A stretch of DNA of 64,000 bases from Pyrinomonadaceae bacterium (lineage in GTDB: Bacteria > Acidobacteriota > Blastocatellia > Pyrinomonadales > Pyrinomonadaceae): assembly GCA_022843305.1 (NCBI GenBank), contig JALHNX010000001.1, forward strand, positions 1-64,000, written 5' to 3'. The notes beneath the pieces are model-generated. The model was not told the DNA's origin. It ran no database searches and saw nothing but the letters and a program-made list of their open reading frames with translations. Every line of letters starts with the position of its first letter. Position 1 is the stretch's first letter. Position numbers and translations under genes: made by a program. Positions 18,500 through 28,507 of this stretch are shown piece after piece.

Positions 18500-19207
18500 C
18501 TAACTTCCCGCATTGGTGTTAGTGTTTGAACCGCCCGACTGTCCGCCGTAAATACTCATTCGCCGCGAATCCTTCCATTTGTTGGCTTCGGTCAAATTGC
18601 GGTTATATTCCCAAAATCTGACCGAACCCGTCGCGCCGATAACGGTAATCGCGCGGGCAATTTCCGATTCATTCTCATTGTTCGGTTTCGGCGACCAGAT
18701 AAACAGCGTCAAACCGGTTGTTGTCGCGTTCGAGCCGACCGCGTCGGTTCCTTCATTAACGACCGTTCCGTTTCGCTGGAATCTGAAAGTGCAGACGTTA
18801 TGCGTAACGCTCGGCGGATAAATGCTCGGTCTGAATTGGGCAATCGGCACGGGCATTATTTCGGTCGGATTGGTCGAAATATCCGGCGGACGCGAATTTA
18901 ATTTGACTTCTGCCTGCGAAATTAAAACGACGCTTCTGATCACACGGTCGTCATCGGCGGTATTCGGCAGATTTTCGTCAATCAGCCGAACCATATTGTC
19001 GGTTAAATCAATCTCGACGCGCATCGTTTCGCGCTGCGTCAGCGAACGCTGGCGGGCTTCCTGAAAAATATCAATAATTTTCAACGCCTGTTCGTCGGGA
19101 CGATAATGCCTTTCGTGTCCTGAAAGATAAAAAAGCGAAATTCCCAGTAAAATTGTAATCACTGTCAAAACGATCAACAGTTCGACCATCGAAAATCCAC
19201 GCGCCAT
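18500..19207 (-). CDS. Prepilin-type protein, GspH/FimT-like
   Basis: MARGFSMVELLIVLTVITILLGISLFYLSG; first gene of the minor-pilin run. Confidence 0.8.
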   Translation of the reverse strand: MARGFSMVELLIVLTVITILLGISLFYLSGHERHYRPDEQALKIIDIFQEARQRSLTQRETMRVEIDLTDNMVRLIDENLPNTADDDRVIRSVVLISQAEVKLNSRPPDISTNPTEIMPVPIAQFRPSIYPPSVTHNVCTFRFQRNGTVVNEGTDAVGSNATTTGLTLFIWSPKPNNENESEIARAITVIGATGSVRFWEYNRNLTEANKWKDSRRMSIYGGQSGGSNTNTNAGS

Positions 19208-19490
19208 AATTTTCTTTCCCCAACCCTCTAAAAACTTGACTTCGAGCTTGTTTTCTAACTAATTTATTGAAGATTTTGTGATGTTTCGTTCAATCTGACT
19301 GCATCGGTGAATGAAAAGTCTTCAAACTGACTTATAGTAAAAAGATAAACAATGTAAAACATCTTCCAAAAATATTTTTTAATTTATGAATACCCGTAAA
19401 TTTTCGGAACAAATTCACTTTCTTTTATGGACTGTTTCGGCTAAAATGACGGCAACCGGAAATTAACAAAATCTGTAGAAAGTCTTGAAA

Positions 19491-20675
19491 ATGTCCGAAG
19501 AAAATAATTCACCGAAGAAAAAAACATCAATTGAATGGCTGATGCGCGGGGTTTTGACCAAGCTCGGCGATACCGTTGACCGCCTGACCGGTCGCCGCTG
19601 GACTCCTTCGAGTAGTTTGGCGACCAGCGAATTGAGCGAGAAATTAAAGAAACTGCTCGATTTGGAAGCTAAGGATTTTGGCGCGAAGGGAAAATTCGTT
19701 CCGCACAATATCAAACTGAAAATGCAGTGGGATAAATTTTCGACCGACGCGGAAGGAGCGATTACAAGGCTTGAAAACGAATTGAAAATCGCCGCGATTG
19801 ACCATATCAACGACAACCGCTATCACACATATGCGCCGATCAAGCTCGAAGTAACGCCCGATTATTTTACCGAAGGCGTAAAACTTCTGGTAAGTTTCGA
19901 CAAATTCGACGAAGAAAAACGCGAAGCTGCCGTTAATGTCACCGTGCCGCAAATCAAAGTCGGCGATTATCTGCCGCAGCTTTTGCCCGAAATAGAACCC
20001 GAAACCGATTTTGAAACCTTTATTGCCGATTTTACTTTGAACGGAAAGACAAAACAGGTCGAACTGACCTTTAAGGAAAAACAACGCCGCAGCGTCGGGC
20101 GCACCAAAGATAACGATTTAAGTATAGAAGATCAAAGCGTTTCCAAGATTCACGGCGCGCTTGTTATAAACACCGAAAAGCAATTAATGATTGCCGACAC
20201 GGGTTCGACCAACGGAACATTTATCAACGATAAACGTATCGCTTACGGACGCGCTTTTCCGATTGCGAACACCGATAAAGTGAAATTCGGCAATATCGAA
20301 GTTACCTTTGAACATATTCCGCGAGCGGTCGAAGAAGTTTATCATCAAGAAGTTACGATGAACGAAAATCTCGAGGAAACATTTTCGGTCAGCCAACGCG
20401 ACATTCAAACGGTGGCTTTTAATTCAAACGAAGATATTTCCGTGAAAACGGAATTTATACCGCCGCCGCCGAAAAAAGCCGAAAGCGTTCAGCCGAAGGA
20501 GAATTTACCGGAAACCAGATTTGTGCAGGTCAAACCCGAAGCAAAACCGGAAATAAAACCCGAAATAAAGCCTGAAATAAAGCCTGAAATAAAACCGGAA
20601 GTAAGGGAAAAGGCTGAAACGAATACTTCGACGACGCAAGACCGAATAAACTACGAATTTTCAAACGAGGATTAA
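19491..20675 (+). CDS. FhaA-like protein (DUF3662 + FHA)
   Basis: ATG at 19491; FHA SVGRTKDNDLSIEDQSVSKIHGALV...ADTGSTNGTFIND; Pro/Lys-rich tail with PEIK repeats. Confidence 0.85.
   Translation: MSEENNSPKKKTSIEWLMRGVLTKLGDTVDRLTGRRWTPSSSLATSELSEKLKKLLDLEAKDFGAKGKFVPHNIKLKMQWDKFSTDAEGAITRLENELKIAAIDHINDNRYHTYAPIKLEVTPDYFTEGVKLLVSFDKFDEEKREAAVNVTVPQIKVGDYLPQLLPEIEPETDFETFIADFTLNGKTKQVELTFKEKQRRSVGRTKDNDLSIEDQSVSKIHGALVINTEKQLMIADTGSTNGTFINDKRIAYGRAFPIANTDKVKFGNIEVTFEHIPRAVEEVYHQEVTMNENLEETFSVSQRDIQTVAFNSNEDISVKTEFIPPPPKKAESVQPKENLPETRFVQVKPEAKPEIKPEIKPEIKPEIKPEVREKAETNTSTTQDRINYEFSNED
20545..20605 (+). repeat. In-frame 12-bp tandem repeat encoding (PEIK)n
   Basis: KPEAKPEIKPEIKPEIKPEIKPEV in the translation. 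Confidence 0.8.
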
Positions 20676-20682
20676 AACGCGC

Positions 20683-22575
20683 ATGATTTTGATGTTACTT
20701 TTGCAGCTCGACAAACTTCGTCCCGAAAATCTTTTCGGCGGACAGGTTTTGGAACGCACGCCGGCAGGTTTGAGTGTTATTTATCTGATCGGAATGCTGG
20801 TTCTGATCTGGTTTTTGGTAATGTCCTTTTACGGTAATTTTCGCCGTCCGAAATTTAATTTTGAACAAAATCTGCCCCGGGAAGTCGTCAAAAAACTCAG
20901 TTCGACCCTCACCAACCGCAGTTTGCGAATGTGGCAGATAGTCTTTATTCTGCTTACTTTTACGGTTTACGGATTTCACGTTTACTGGACGTATTACGCG
21001 GGCGATGCCAACGAACAGTTTCAGTTTGTGTTGAATTACAAGGATTTGCGCAGCCGCCGCACGACTGCCTCGACCCTGCGCGGATGGATGCTCGACCGTT
21101 CGGGCAAACTGCAAAATGCGCTGGCATATTACAAAATTAATAATGACGGCAATATAGCTCGAAATTTTCCGCTTGAAAGAGAAATGGCGCATCTTCTCGG
21201 AACCGAACGCGGTACGCCCGGACTCGAACGGACAATTTATCAAAGAGTCGAAGACCCGATGCCCGAAGCGTGGGAAATTTTGACGAAATACAAAAAGCCC
21301 GAACCCGAGAACAAGGACGTGCGAATCACGATTGACCGCGAGCTGCAGGCTTACGCGGCAAAACGTCTGGAAGGGAAAATCGGCGGAATCGTCGTCTTAA
21401 ATCCGCAAACCGGCGATATTTTGGCGATGTATTCAAATCCGACTTACAACCTCAAAGAAGCCGAAACGCTCGACGGATTTTTCAAGCTCGAAGCGAACAA
21501 GCGCGAACAGCCGTTATTAAACCGCGCCACGCGCGAATTTTATATTCCCGGTTCAACCTTTAAAACCTTTACGATGATTTCGGCGTTTCGCGCGGGCAGA
21601 CAGGACATTGTTCTGCCCGGCAAACCTGCGCCCGAATGTTATACGCCGTCCAAAGGTGCGAGACCGATCTGCGATGCCGGCGGAAGCTGTCACGCCTGCG
21701 GCGACGTGGGTATGAAACAGGCTTTCAAGGTTTCGAGTAACCAATTTTTTTCACGGCTCGCCAACGAACTCGGACGCGATCGGATGGGCGAAACTGCCAC
21801 AATTTTTGGAATCACTCCGACCGAAACGCCGAAAGAGGCTTTAACGCAGGGCTTTTATCCCGATATTTTTAACACGAGCAACAGACGCATCGCCAACGCG
21901 ATTGCTCCGGTGCGCTCGACAATCGTAAATGGTAAAGATTTGACGCTTCACGATTTCGCCCTCGAAGGCATGGGACAAGGTTTGGCGGGACAAATGACTC
22001 CGCTCCAGATGGCTCTGATTGCCGCCGCGCCCGCGAATCTCGAAGGCAAGCTGATGAAGCCGAAGATCGAAGCCGATATTCCGCCGCAGATGTATTCGCA
22101 GGTTTTAACGCCTGAACAAGCTGCGGTCATTCGCGATATTATGTCAACCGTGACGGAAGAACCGGGCGGCACGGGCGGCATCGTCCGCGCGAAGCTTCTC
22201 GGAACCGGCATCGAAACCGGCGGCAAAACCGGCACGGCGGATAAAGACAATGTCATCGTCTATAACAAAGACGGCACCAAAAAAATGAAGAAGATCAAGA
22301 AAAAGAACGAAAACGGCGAATGGGTTGACGTGGAAGTTCCCGAAACCTACAAGCGCTGGGACGGCTGGTTCTTATGTATCGCGCCGCTCGAAAATCCACA
22401 AGTTGCCATCGCCGTCGTGATCGAAGACATCGGCGGTTCGGGCTACGGCGGAACGACCGCCGCGCCGATTGCCGCCGATATGATCTTGAAAGCGCGTGAA
22501 TTGGGACTTTTGGGCGATAAATACAAACCCCAAACTCCGACTTTGAAAACCCCGGCAAAAAAGAAAGGTAGATAA
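20683..22575 (+). CDS. Penicillin-binding protein, PbpA/FtsI-type transpeptidase
   Basis: SxxK in YIPGSTFKTFTM, SxN in VSSNQFF, KTG in GGKTGTADKD; N-terminal TMs. Confidence 0.92.
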   Translation: MILMLLLQLDKLRPENLFGGQVLERTPAGLSVIYLIGMLVLIWFLVMSFYGNFRRPKFNFEQNLPREVVKKLSSTLTNRSLRMWQIVFILLTFTVYGFHVYWTYYAGDANEQFQFVLNYKDLRSRRTTASTLRGWMLDRSGKLQNALAYYKINNDGNIARNFPLEREMAHLLGTERGTPGLERTIYQRVEDPMPEAWEILTKYKKPEPENKDVRITIDRELQAYAAKRLEGKIGGIVVLNPQTGDILAMYSNPTYNLKEAETLDGFFKLEANKREQPLLNRATREFYIPGSTFKTFTMISAFRAGRQDIVLPGKPAPECYTPSKGARPICDAGGSCHACGDVGMKQAFKVSSNQFFSRLANELGRDRMGETATIFGITPTETPKEALTQGFYPDIFNTSNRRIANAIAPVRSTIVNGKDLTLHDFALEGMGQGLAGQMTPLQMALIAAAPANLEGKLMKPKIEADIPPQMYSQVLTPEQAAVIRDIMSTVTEEPGGTGGIVRAKLLGTGIETGGKTGTADKDNVIVYNKDGTKKMKKIKKKNENGEWVDVEVPETYKRWDGWFLCIAPLENPQVAIAVVIEDIGGSGYGGTTAAPIAADMILKARELGLLGDKYKPQTPTLKTPAKKKGR

Positions 22576-24252
22576 ATGAAAAGCAGAGCGTCGTCGCATT
22601 TTTTGATTTTGATTTTGATTGTCTTTATGACGGCAATCTCGCACTACGCCGTTTATTACGGCGCATTGATTCGCGGCTATGAAACGAGTTTCTTAACTGC
22701 CGCAAGAAATATCGGACTTTTAACGGTTTTGGCGTTTTTGCCGGTAATTCTGGCGCGGTTGCTTAAATTTCAAGGAAACTGGACGCTTTACACGTCCTGT
22801 GTTTTGTTGTTTTCAATCGGTCTGACGGTTCAATACCGGCTTTTCAGCGATCCCGAATATGTTCTGAAGGACAAAAAAGCCGAAGCGCGGCAAGCGAAAA
22901 TCAAAACCTTGCAGCTGCATTACATACAGGAAAATTATTCGCCCGAAAAGAAACAGATAATGGGGCTGCCGCCGACACCGCCCGAGCCGGTTGATTTGTC
23001 GAAGGAAACGCCGCGACCGGTAAACGATACATTTTTTGGAGTTTTGTTTTCGGGCAGAACGCTGATTCCGCTTTTCGGAATTTTCTGTCTGATCGGCGTG
23101 ATTTGGCTGATGCGGCGCGACGATTTTTTAAAGTTACTGCAAAATAACGGATTTCTGCTGGTCTTGCTGACGCTTGTGCCGCTTCTTTTGGCGGCGGTCA
23201 CATCGAAAGCAGGAAAATCCATCGGCAATATGACGCCTTGGGAACCGGCGAAAATTCCGTTTTTGATCGGTTTTGCGGCGATTTTGTCAATTTTGTATAA
23301 AAATCTGGCGCGGACATACTGGGGAATTCCGCGTGCGAAGGATGTTCTGCCGCTCGTCGTGATGGCGATGATGCCGTTTTTTCCGTTCTTCGTTCTCAAA
23401 GATTTCGGGCAGATGATGGTTTTCAGCTCGGTTTACGCGACGCTTTTCGTGATTGCCGTGCGCCGTTTTTCCCAGCGTTTCGTGCTTATCGGAAGCGTCG
23501 TCTTTCTGGTCGGTATTTTGGTCGTTGGCGCATTGCCCGAAACCACGCAGCAGAAAATTCCGCTCCTGCCGACAATCGCCAAACCCGTCAAAACGATTTT
23601 GCCCGATAGAATTCAGCAGCGTTTTCACCTGTGGCTTGACGGCTTTAATCCGCCGCCGCCCGAAACCGATTGGTGGAAGGATGATTACGACCGGCATTAC
23701 AATAATTTGATCAAAAAAGATCCGAATATGGAGCGTCTTTTGGCAGAAGACCCGAATATGAAAAAATCCGTCAACATTGACGCGTGGTTCGATGTGCTGG
23801 CATTTCAGCCTGCGCAGGCGACTTTCGGGCTTCATTCGGGCGGAACGACCGGACGCGGACTCGGTTTGGGCTATGTCGAACTCATTCCGGTTTCGGATTC
23901 CGATTATATCTACGCGGCTTTGGCTGAAGAACTTGGACTTTTCGGCGGTTTGTTGGTAATCTTGGCGCTGTTGGTTTTTGTCAGCGCGGGCGTGCGAACC
24001 GCTTTGGATTCAAGAGATATGTTCAGCAAGCTGTGTTCGGCGGGACTGGCGGCATTTATCGGTTTTCAGGCTTTGGTCAATATCGGCGGCATTACCCGCG
24101 CCTTGCCGATGACCGGAATTACGTTGCCGTTCGTCAGCCACGGCGGTTTTTCGCTGATTACCAGTTTTGTAATGCTCGGAATGCTGATGGCTTTTTCGCA
24201 TCGCAACGCGGTTGACCGGCAGGCTGAACAAACGCCGGAAGGTTTTAAGTAA
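22576..24252 (+). CDS. FtsW/RodA/SpoVE family protein
   Basis: Polytopic; GLGLGYVELIPVSDSDYIYAALAEELGLFGG and PMTGITLPFVSHGGFSLITSF. Confidence 0.93.
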   Translation: MKSRASSHFLILILIVFMTAISHYAVYYGALIRGYETSFLTAARNIGLLTVLAFLPVILARLLKFQGNWTLYTSCVLLFSIGLTVQYRLFSDPEYVLKDKKAEARQAKIKTLQLHYIQENYSPEKKQIMGLPPTPPEPVDLSKETPRPVNDTFFGVLFSGRTLIPLFGIFCLIGVIWLMRRDDFLKLLQNNGFLLVLLTLVPLLLAAVTSKAGKSIGNMTPWEPAKIPFLIGFAAILSILYKNLARTYWGIPRAKDVLPLVVMAMMPFFPFFVLKDFGQMMVFSSVYATLFVIAVRRFSQRFVLIGSVVFLVGILVVGALPETTQQKIPLLPTIAKPVKTILPDRIQQRFHLWLDGFNPPPPETDWWKDDYDRHYNNLIKKDPNMERLLAEDPNMKKSVNIDAWFDVLAFQPAQATFGLHSGGTTGRGLGLGYVELIPVSDSDYIYAALAEELGLFGGLLVILALLVFVSAGVRTALDSRDMFSKLCSAGLAAFIGFQALVNIGGITRALPMTGITLPFVSHGGFSLITSFVMLGMLMAFSHRNAVDRQAEQTPEGFK

Positions 24253-24286
24253 AAAGTTTTACCTGATTTTATCTTCGGAGAAAAAA

Positions 24287-25927
24287 ATGACGGAAAATAA
24301 TTTTCAGATTCATTCGGCGGCGGTTTCCGACCGCGGTTTAAGTGAAAAACGACCGCAAAACGAGGATTCGTTTTTGGAAATGAAAAATCTCGGACTCTTT
24401 GCGGTTGCCGACGGTGTTGGCGGGGCGCAGGCAGGCGATGTCGCTTCGCAGATGGCGATGGAGATTTTGGGCGAAGCGTTTATTAATCTGCAAGCCGGCG
24501 GCGATGTCGAAGAAATGATGAGAATCGCCATCGAACGCGCAAATTCGGCGATTTATCAAATGTCGAGCGATTTGCCCCAGCTTTCGACGATGGCAACGAC
24601 GATTGTCGCGCTTCATATTTCGGGAAACATCGCGTCAATCGGACACGTCGGCGATTCAAGGCTTTACCGTCTGGACGGAAAGGGAAGTCTTTACCGCGAA
24701 ACGCAGGATCATTCCGTCGTCGAGGAAGAAGTCCGCGCGGGCAGAATGACCGCCGCGCAAGCCGCCAATCATCCGTCGCGCAACGTGATTTCACGCGCAC
24801 TCGGCGCGGAAAACACGGTCGAAGTTGATATGAAAACGATTATGTTCGACGGAAATACGAAATTTCTGCTCTGTTCGGACGGCATCACACGCCATATCAA
24901 CGATTTCGAACTCCGCGAGCTGATGCTTGCCCAGGTCTCACCGGCTGAATTATGCGCGAAAATGAAGGAGATTTGCTATTCGCGCGGCGCGGAAGATAAT
25001 TTGACTGCGGTTATTGTCAATGTTTTCAGAAATGCAGAAGAAAACATTGAGGATTTACCGACCGTTATCCCGAATATTGATGAAGAAGCAACCGTCGCCA
25101 CGGCGCGGCAAACCGTTTCGGAACCGCTGTCATTAAATGCCGAAAACGGCTCCGACGAAATTCCGACACGGGCGCTCGAAATGCCCGTTTCGATGCAGCA
25201 GACTCCGGCATCAGATGAACCGGTTTTGCCGACCGAAAACTTCAGCTATTCCAGGGATGATGACGAACAGTATTTGATGGAAGAACCTGTGCAGGACATT
25301 CCGCAAGCCGCGCCGCCGGAAATTCCCGTCCCGGCGGAATTTCCGCTCAGCGAAATTAGCGAAGCTCCGGCGTTTGTTACTCCAAAAAACGTCGAATCGT
25401 CAAAGGAATTTAGGACTTATGAAACTACGGAAAAAAGCGGCGGCGGATTTCTTGGAAAGCTTTTATCGGCTTTGATTTTCCTCTTAATCGGCGCGGTTCT
25501 CGGCGCGGGCGCGTATTATTTATGGCAGACGATGACCGCCAAACCGGCGGAAGTTCCGGCACTGACACCGCAATCGAACGATATTCAGAGAAGTTCCACA
25601 GACACACTGCGGTATGAAGCGGAAACCAACCCCGAAAAGGTCATCAAACAATATGAGACCGCTCTGCCGAAAGACGCTTCGGATTTTTATATTTTAGGAC
25701 GCGCCTATCTGAAATCGAAAAGATACGATGAAGCGAAAAGGGAATTTATTCTGGCGAGAAACAATCTGAAGGATGTTAAAGATGACGCAACCAGAGCAAT
25801 TTTGGAAACCGACATCGCGCAGGGATTGACAATTTCACAGGACAAAGCGATGCAGACGGCGTTTGAAAGAGAGGCAAACGTTTTAAAAAGCAACGGGTCG
25901 GGCAGTTCGGGAAACTCGAATCAATAA
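24287..25927 (+). CDS. PP2C-family Ser/Thr phosphatase with TM and C-terminal repeat-like domain
   Basis: SEKRPQNEDSFLEMKNLGLFAVADGVGGAQAGDVAS, GHVGDSRLYRL, FLLCSDGITRH; TM LLSALIFLLIGAVLGAGAYYLW. Confidence 0.93.
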   Translation: MTENNFQIHSAAVSDRGLSEKRPQNEDSFLEMKNLGLFAVADGVGGAQAGDVASQMAMEILGEAFINLQAGGDVEEMMRIAIERANSAIYQMSSDLPQLSTMATTIVALHISGNIASIGHVGDSRLYRLDGKGSLYRETQDHSVVEEEVRAGRMTAAQAANHPSRNVISRALGAENTVEVDMKTIMFDGNTKFLLCSDGITRHINDFELRELMLAQVSPAELCAKMKEICYSRGAEDNLTAVIVNVFRNAEENIEDLPTVIPNIDEEATVATARQTVSEPLSLNAENGSDEIPTRALEMPVSMQQTPASDEPVLPTENFSYSRDDDEQYLMEEPVQDIPQAAPPEIPVPAEFPLSEISEAPAFVTPKNVESSKEFRTYETTEKSGGGFLGKLLSALIFLLIGAVLGAGAYYLWQTMTAKPAEVPALTPQSNDIQRSSTDTLRYEAETNPEKVIKQYETALPKDASDFYILGRAYLKSKRYDEAKREFILARNNLKDVKDDATRAILETDIAQGLTISQDKAMQTAFEREANVLKSNGSGSSGNSNQ

Positions 25928-25954
25928 AATAAACAACTTCGTTTGAAAAGTTTA

Positions 25955-25982
25955 GAGTGCAAACTTTCAAAAGTTTGCACTC
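25955..25982. terminator. Terminator-like hairpin between convergent genes
   Basis: gagtgcaaactt tcaa aagtttgcactc, 12-bp perfect stem. Confidence 0.65.
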
Positions 25983-26788
25983 ATTATTTTTGACTGCCTT
26001 CCGGCTTCAAACAAAATTATTCCGCACGAAACCGCCAGATTCAGGCTTTCGACACCGTTTTCCATCGGAATGATCAAATCCTCGTCAATTTTCCGAAAAT
26101 CTTCCGCGCCGAGTCCGTGCGCTTCCGAACCGAAAACCAAAAGACGCGGCTTGCGCCAATCAATTTCCGTATAGCTTTTTCGGGCGTTCACGTCAGCCGC
26201 CGTCGAGATCAGATTTTTTTCACGCGACCAATCTAAAACCTCTCCAAAATCGGCGTTCGACCAGATGTTCAAACGCAAACCCGCGCCCATCGAAGCGCGC
26301 AGAGATTTCGGCGAAAATACGTCCGCCGAGTTTCTTGAAATTATTATTCCTGCGACATTGACGGCTTCGGCGGTGCGCAGGATCGCGCCTAAATTTGAAG
26401 GATTGTTGATTTCGTGCAGAAAAACGACGACCGGCAATTTATCGTTTTGAGAAAATTTCGCTTCAAAATCGCGTTTGGCAGTTTCGGGCTTTGCGCAGAT
26501 TAAAATTATTCCCTGCGAGGTTTTCGTGTCGGCGATCGATCCGAAAAGTTTTTCGGAAACCTCGTTGATCGAAATATTTTTTGATTGAAAGATTTCTAAT
26601 AATTGAGCTGTTCGCGCATTTTGATCGAAATCTTCGGCAAGAAAAATCTCGGTTATTTTTGTTTTCGAGCGCAAAACTTCTTCGGCGAGCCGCAATCCTT
26701 CGACAAAGATCAAATCCTTCTCGCGCCCGTCGCGAACTTTTCGGGCGAGCTTCAACTTTGCATTTTCGCGGCTCGTGATTTTCAGCAT
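25967..26788 (-). CDS. TrmH/SpoU-family RNA methyltransferase
   Basis: EINNPSNLGAILRTAEAVNVAGIIIS; FGSEAHGL; IIPMENGVESLNLAVSCGIILFEA. Confidence 0.93.
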   Translation of the reverse strand: MLKITSRENAKLKLARKVRDGREKDLIFVEGLRLAEEVLRSKTKITEIFLAEDFDQNARTAQLLEIFQSKNISINEVSEKLFGSIADTKTSQGIILICAKPETAKRDFEAKFSQNDKLPVVVFLHEINNPSNLGAILRTAEAVNVAGIIISRNSADVFSPKSLRASMGAGLRLNIWSNADFGEVLDWSREKNLISTAADVNARKSYTEIDWRKPRLLVFGSEAHGLGAEDFRKIDEDLIIPMENGVESLNLAVSCGIILFEAGRQSKIMSANF

Positions 26789-26811
26789 TCAATAAATTTC
26801 TGCTCAAAAAA

Positions 26812-27351
26812 TCAAATTCGTTGAGAATCGGTTTTGTTTATGCCATAATTCTTTTTCCGCGCCCGTAGCTCAGTGGATAGAGCGTTCGGCTCCGAACCGA
26901 AAGGTCGCAAGTTCAATTCTTGCCGGGCGTATTCAGTCTTTAAATCCGCAATATGTTTTTCCCAAGCGTAATCTGAAGCCCAACGAATTCTTTGGATTTG
27001 TCCGTTTCTAACGGGAGCAATGCGAAGCCAACCGCCTGTCGGATGGTTTTTAATCGAAATGCCGTAAAGCAAATTATTTTCAGGACAATAAACCGCAAGA
27101 AAATCGGCTTCGCCTTCCTTGTATGGTCGGCGGGATTCTGTCTTTGGTTGCCTACGAAGGCTTTTATATTTGAGAACGCCTTTACTAATCCACGCGGTTT
27201 TGACTTGGATTTTATAAATCATTGAACCCGAATCAACCAGCAAGTCGTAACTTGCACCCGAACCGAAAGGAATGCTTACAGTAAAACCTTCTTTCAGATA
27301 AGCACTTAAAACAATTGATTCGCTTTGATTTCCAATTTCAAATTTTTGCAT
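26812..27351 (-). CDS. PD-(D/E)XK endonuclease-like protein (group I intron endonuclease-like family); 3' end runs antisense through tRNA-Arg
   Basis: N-terminal 130 aa: GNQSESIVLSAYLKEGFTVSIPFGSGASYDLLVDSGSMIYKIQVKTA...GEADFLAVYCPENNLLYGI. The tail ELNLRPFGSEPNALSTELRA is tRNA antisense. Confidence 0.65.
   Translation of the reverse strand: MQKFEIGNQSESIVLSAYLKEGFTVSIPFGSGASYDLLVDSGSMIYKIQVKTAWISKGVLKYKSLRRQPKTESRRPYKEGEADFLAVYCPENNLLYGISIKNHPTGGWLRIAPVRNGQIQRIRWASDYAWEKHIADLKTEYARQELNLRPFGSEPNALSTELRARKKNYGINKTDSQRI
26859..26931 (+). tRNA. tRNA-Arg (anticodon CCG)
   Basis: Cloverleaf: acceptor gcgcccg/cgggcgt, D-arm gctcagtggatagagc, anticodon arm ttcgg-ctccgaa-ccgaa, T-arm gcaag-ttcaatt-cttgc; CCA not encoded. 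Confidence 0.93.
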
Positions 27352-27360
27352 TCGTAATTA

Positions 27361-27987
27361 TTATTTCGGCTGAATCGTGACGGATTTTATTCTGACGGGC
27401 GGATTCGGTTTTTCGCCTTCGCGCGGCACGCCGGAAATCGTCATGACGGTGTTCATGCCTTCGACAACTTTACCGAAAACCGTGTAATTATTGTCAAAAC
27501 CTTTTTCGCGTTTGAGCATAATAAAAAACTGCGAATTGGCAGAATTCACGTCGTTGCCAAGCCGTGCCGCGCCGACTATTCCCGTGTCGTATGGAATATC
27601 CGAAAATTCCGCGTCAACATTCGGTTTACCCGAATCGCCCTCTTTTCCGACCGACGGCTGCGCACCGGGTTTCGTGTCGGCGTTGCCGGCTTGAATGACG
27701 CTTTGGTTAATGCGGTGAAAGGCGATTCCGTTGTAATAGCCTTCTTTGGCGAGTTCCTTGAACCGCGCGACGTTTTTCGGCGCGATGTTTGAATAAAGCT
27801 CGATTTTGACTTGTCCGAAATCGGTATCAATCACCGCGACTTCGCTGTCCGCAATGGGCGCAACACCTTTTTTAACTTCGGCGGTCGCCGCCGGTTTGGC
27901 GTTGCTGTTTGTGGTTTTGTTTTCAGAACACGAAAGCGAAAACGCGAGCGAAAATAAAACAAGAAAAAGCGAAAGTTGTTTAATCAT
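27361..27987 (-). CDS. Peptidylprolyl isomerase (cyclophilin), lipoprotein
   Basis: Lipobox LAFSLSCSEN; KNVARFKELAKEGYYNGIAFHRI; SQFFIML; NNYTVFGKVVEGM. Confidence 0.92.
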   Translation of the reverse strand: MIKQLSLFLVLFSLAFSLSCSENKTTNSNAKPAATAEVKKGVAPIADSEVAVIDTDFGQVKIELYSNIAPKNVARFKELAKEGYYNGIAFHRINQSVIQAGNADTKPGAQPSVGKEGDSGKPNVDAEFSDIPYDTGIVGAARLGNDVNSANSQFFIMLKREKGFDNNYTVFGKVVEGMNTVMTISGVPREGEKPNPPVRIKSVTIQPK

Positions 27988-28008
27988 AAATATATTTCAA
28001 AAAATTTT

Positions 28009-28458
28009 CTAAAAATTTTTGCCGCTGTCAAGCATTATCGTAACCGGACCGTCGTTGACAAGTTCGACATCCATCATTGCCTGAAAACGCCCCGTTCCGA
28101 CTTTGGAAATCTGCTTACGGGCTTCCAAAACGAAAAATTCATACAGACGGTTGGCTTCGACGGGCGCGGCAGCTTCGATAAATGACGGGCGGCGACCTTT
28201 CCGCGCATCGCCGTAAAGCGTAAATTGCGAAACGACCAGAAGTTCGCCCTCAATGTCCAAAAGCGAAAGATTCATTTTGCCGTCCGCGTCTTCAAAGATT
28301 CGCAAATTGAGCGTTTTTTCGAGCAAATACAACACTTCTTTTTCGGAATCCGTGCGCGAAACGCCCAAAAGAACCAGAATTCCTTTGCCGATCTCGCCAG
28401 TGATCTCTCCGTCAACCGTAACTTTTGCGCGTGAAACCCGCTGAACAACTGCTCTCAT
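28009..28458 (-). CDS. dtd: D-aminoacyl-tRNA deacylase
   Basis: [50 protein letters not shown]. Confidence 0.96.
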   Translation of the reverse strand: MRAVVQRVSRAKVTVDGEITGEIGKGILVLLGVSRTDSEKEVLYLLEKTLNLRIFEDADGKMNLSLLDIEGELLVVSQFTLYGDARKGRRPSFIEAAAPVEANRLYEFFVLEARKQISKVGTGRFQAMMDVELVNDGPVTIMLDSGKNF

Positions 28459-28507
28459 AAAGTGAAAATGTGAAAAAGGGCAAAAGTGAAAAAGTTTTAG
28501 CGATAAT

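Noticed and set aside
20545-20605. Functional DNA repeat/array
   Set aside because: In-frame 12-bp units only encode a PEIK linker in the FHA protein; ordinary low-complexity coding sequence.
26812-26931. C-terminal domain ELNLRPFGSEPNALSTELRARKKNYG of the endonuclease-like ORF as a real protein domain
   Set aside because: It is the antisense translation of the tRNA-Arg gene, so probably not a functional domain.
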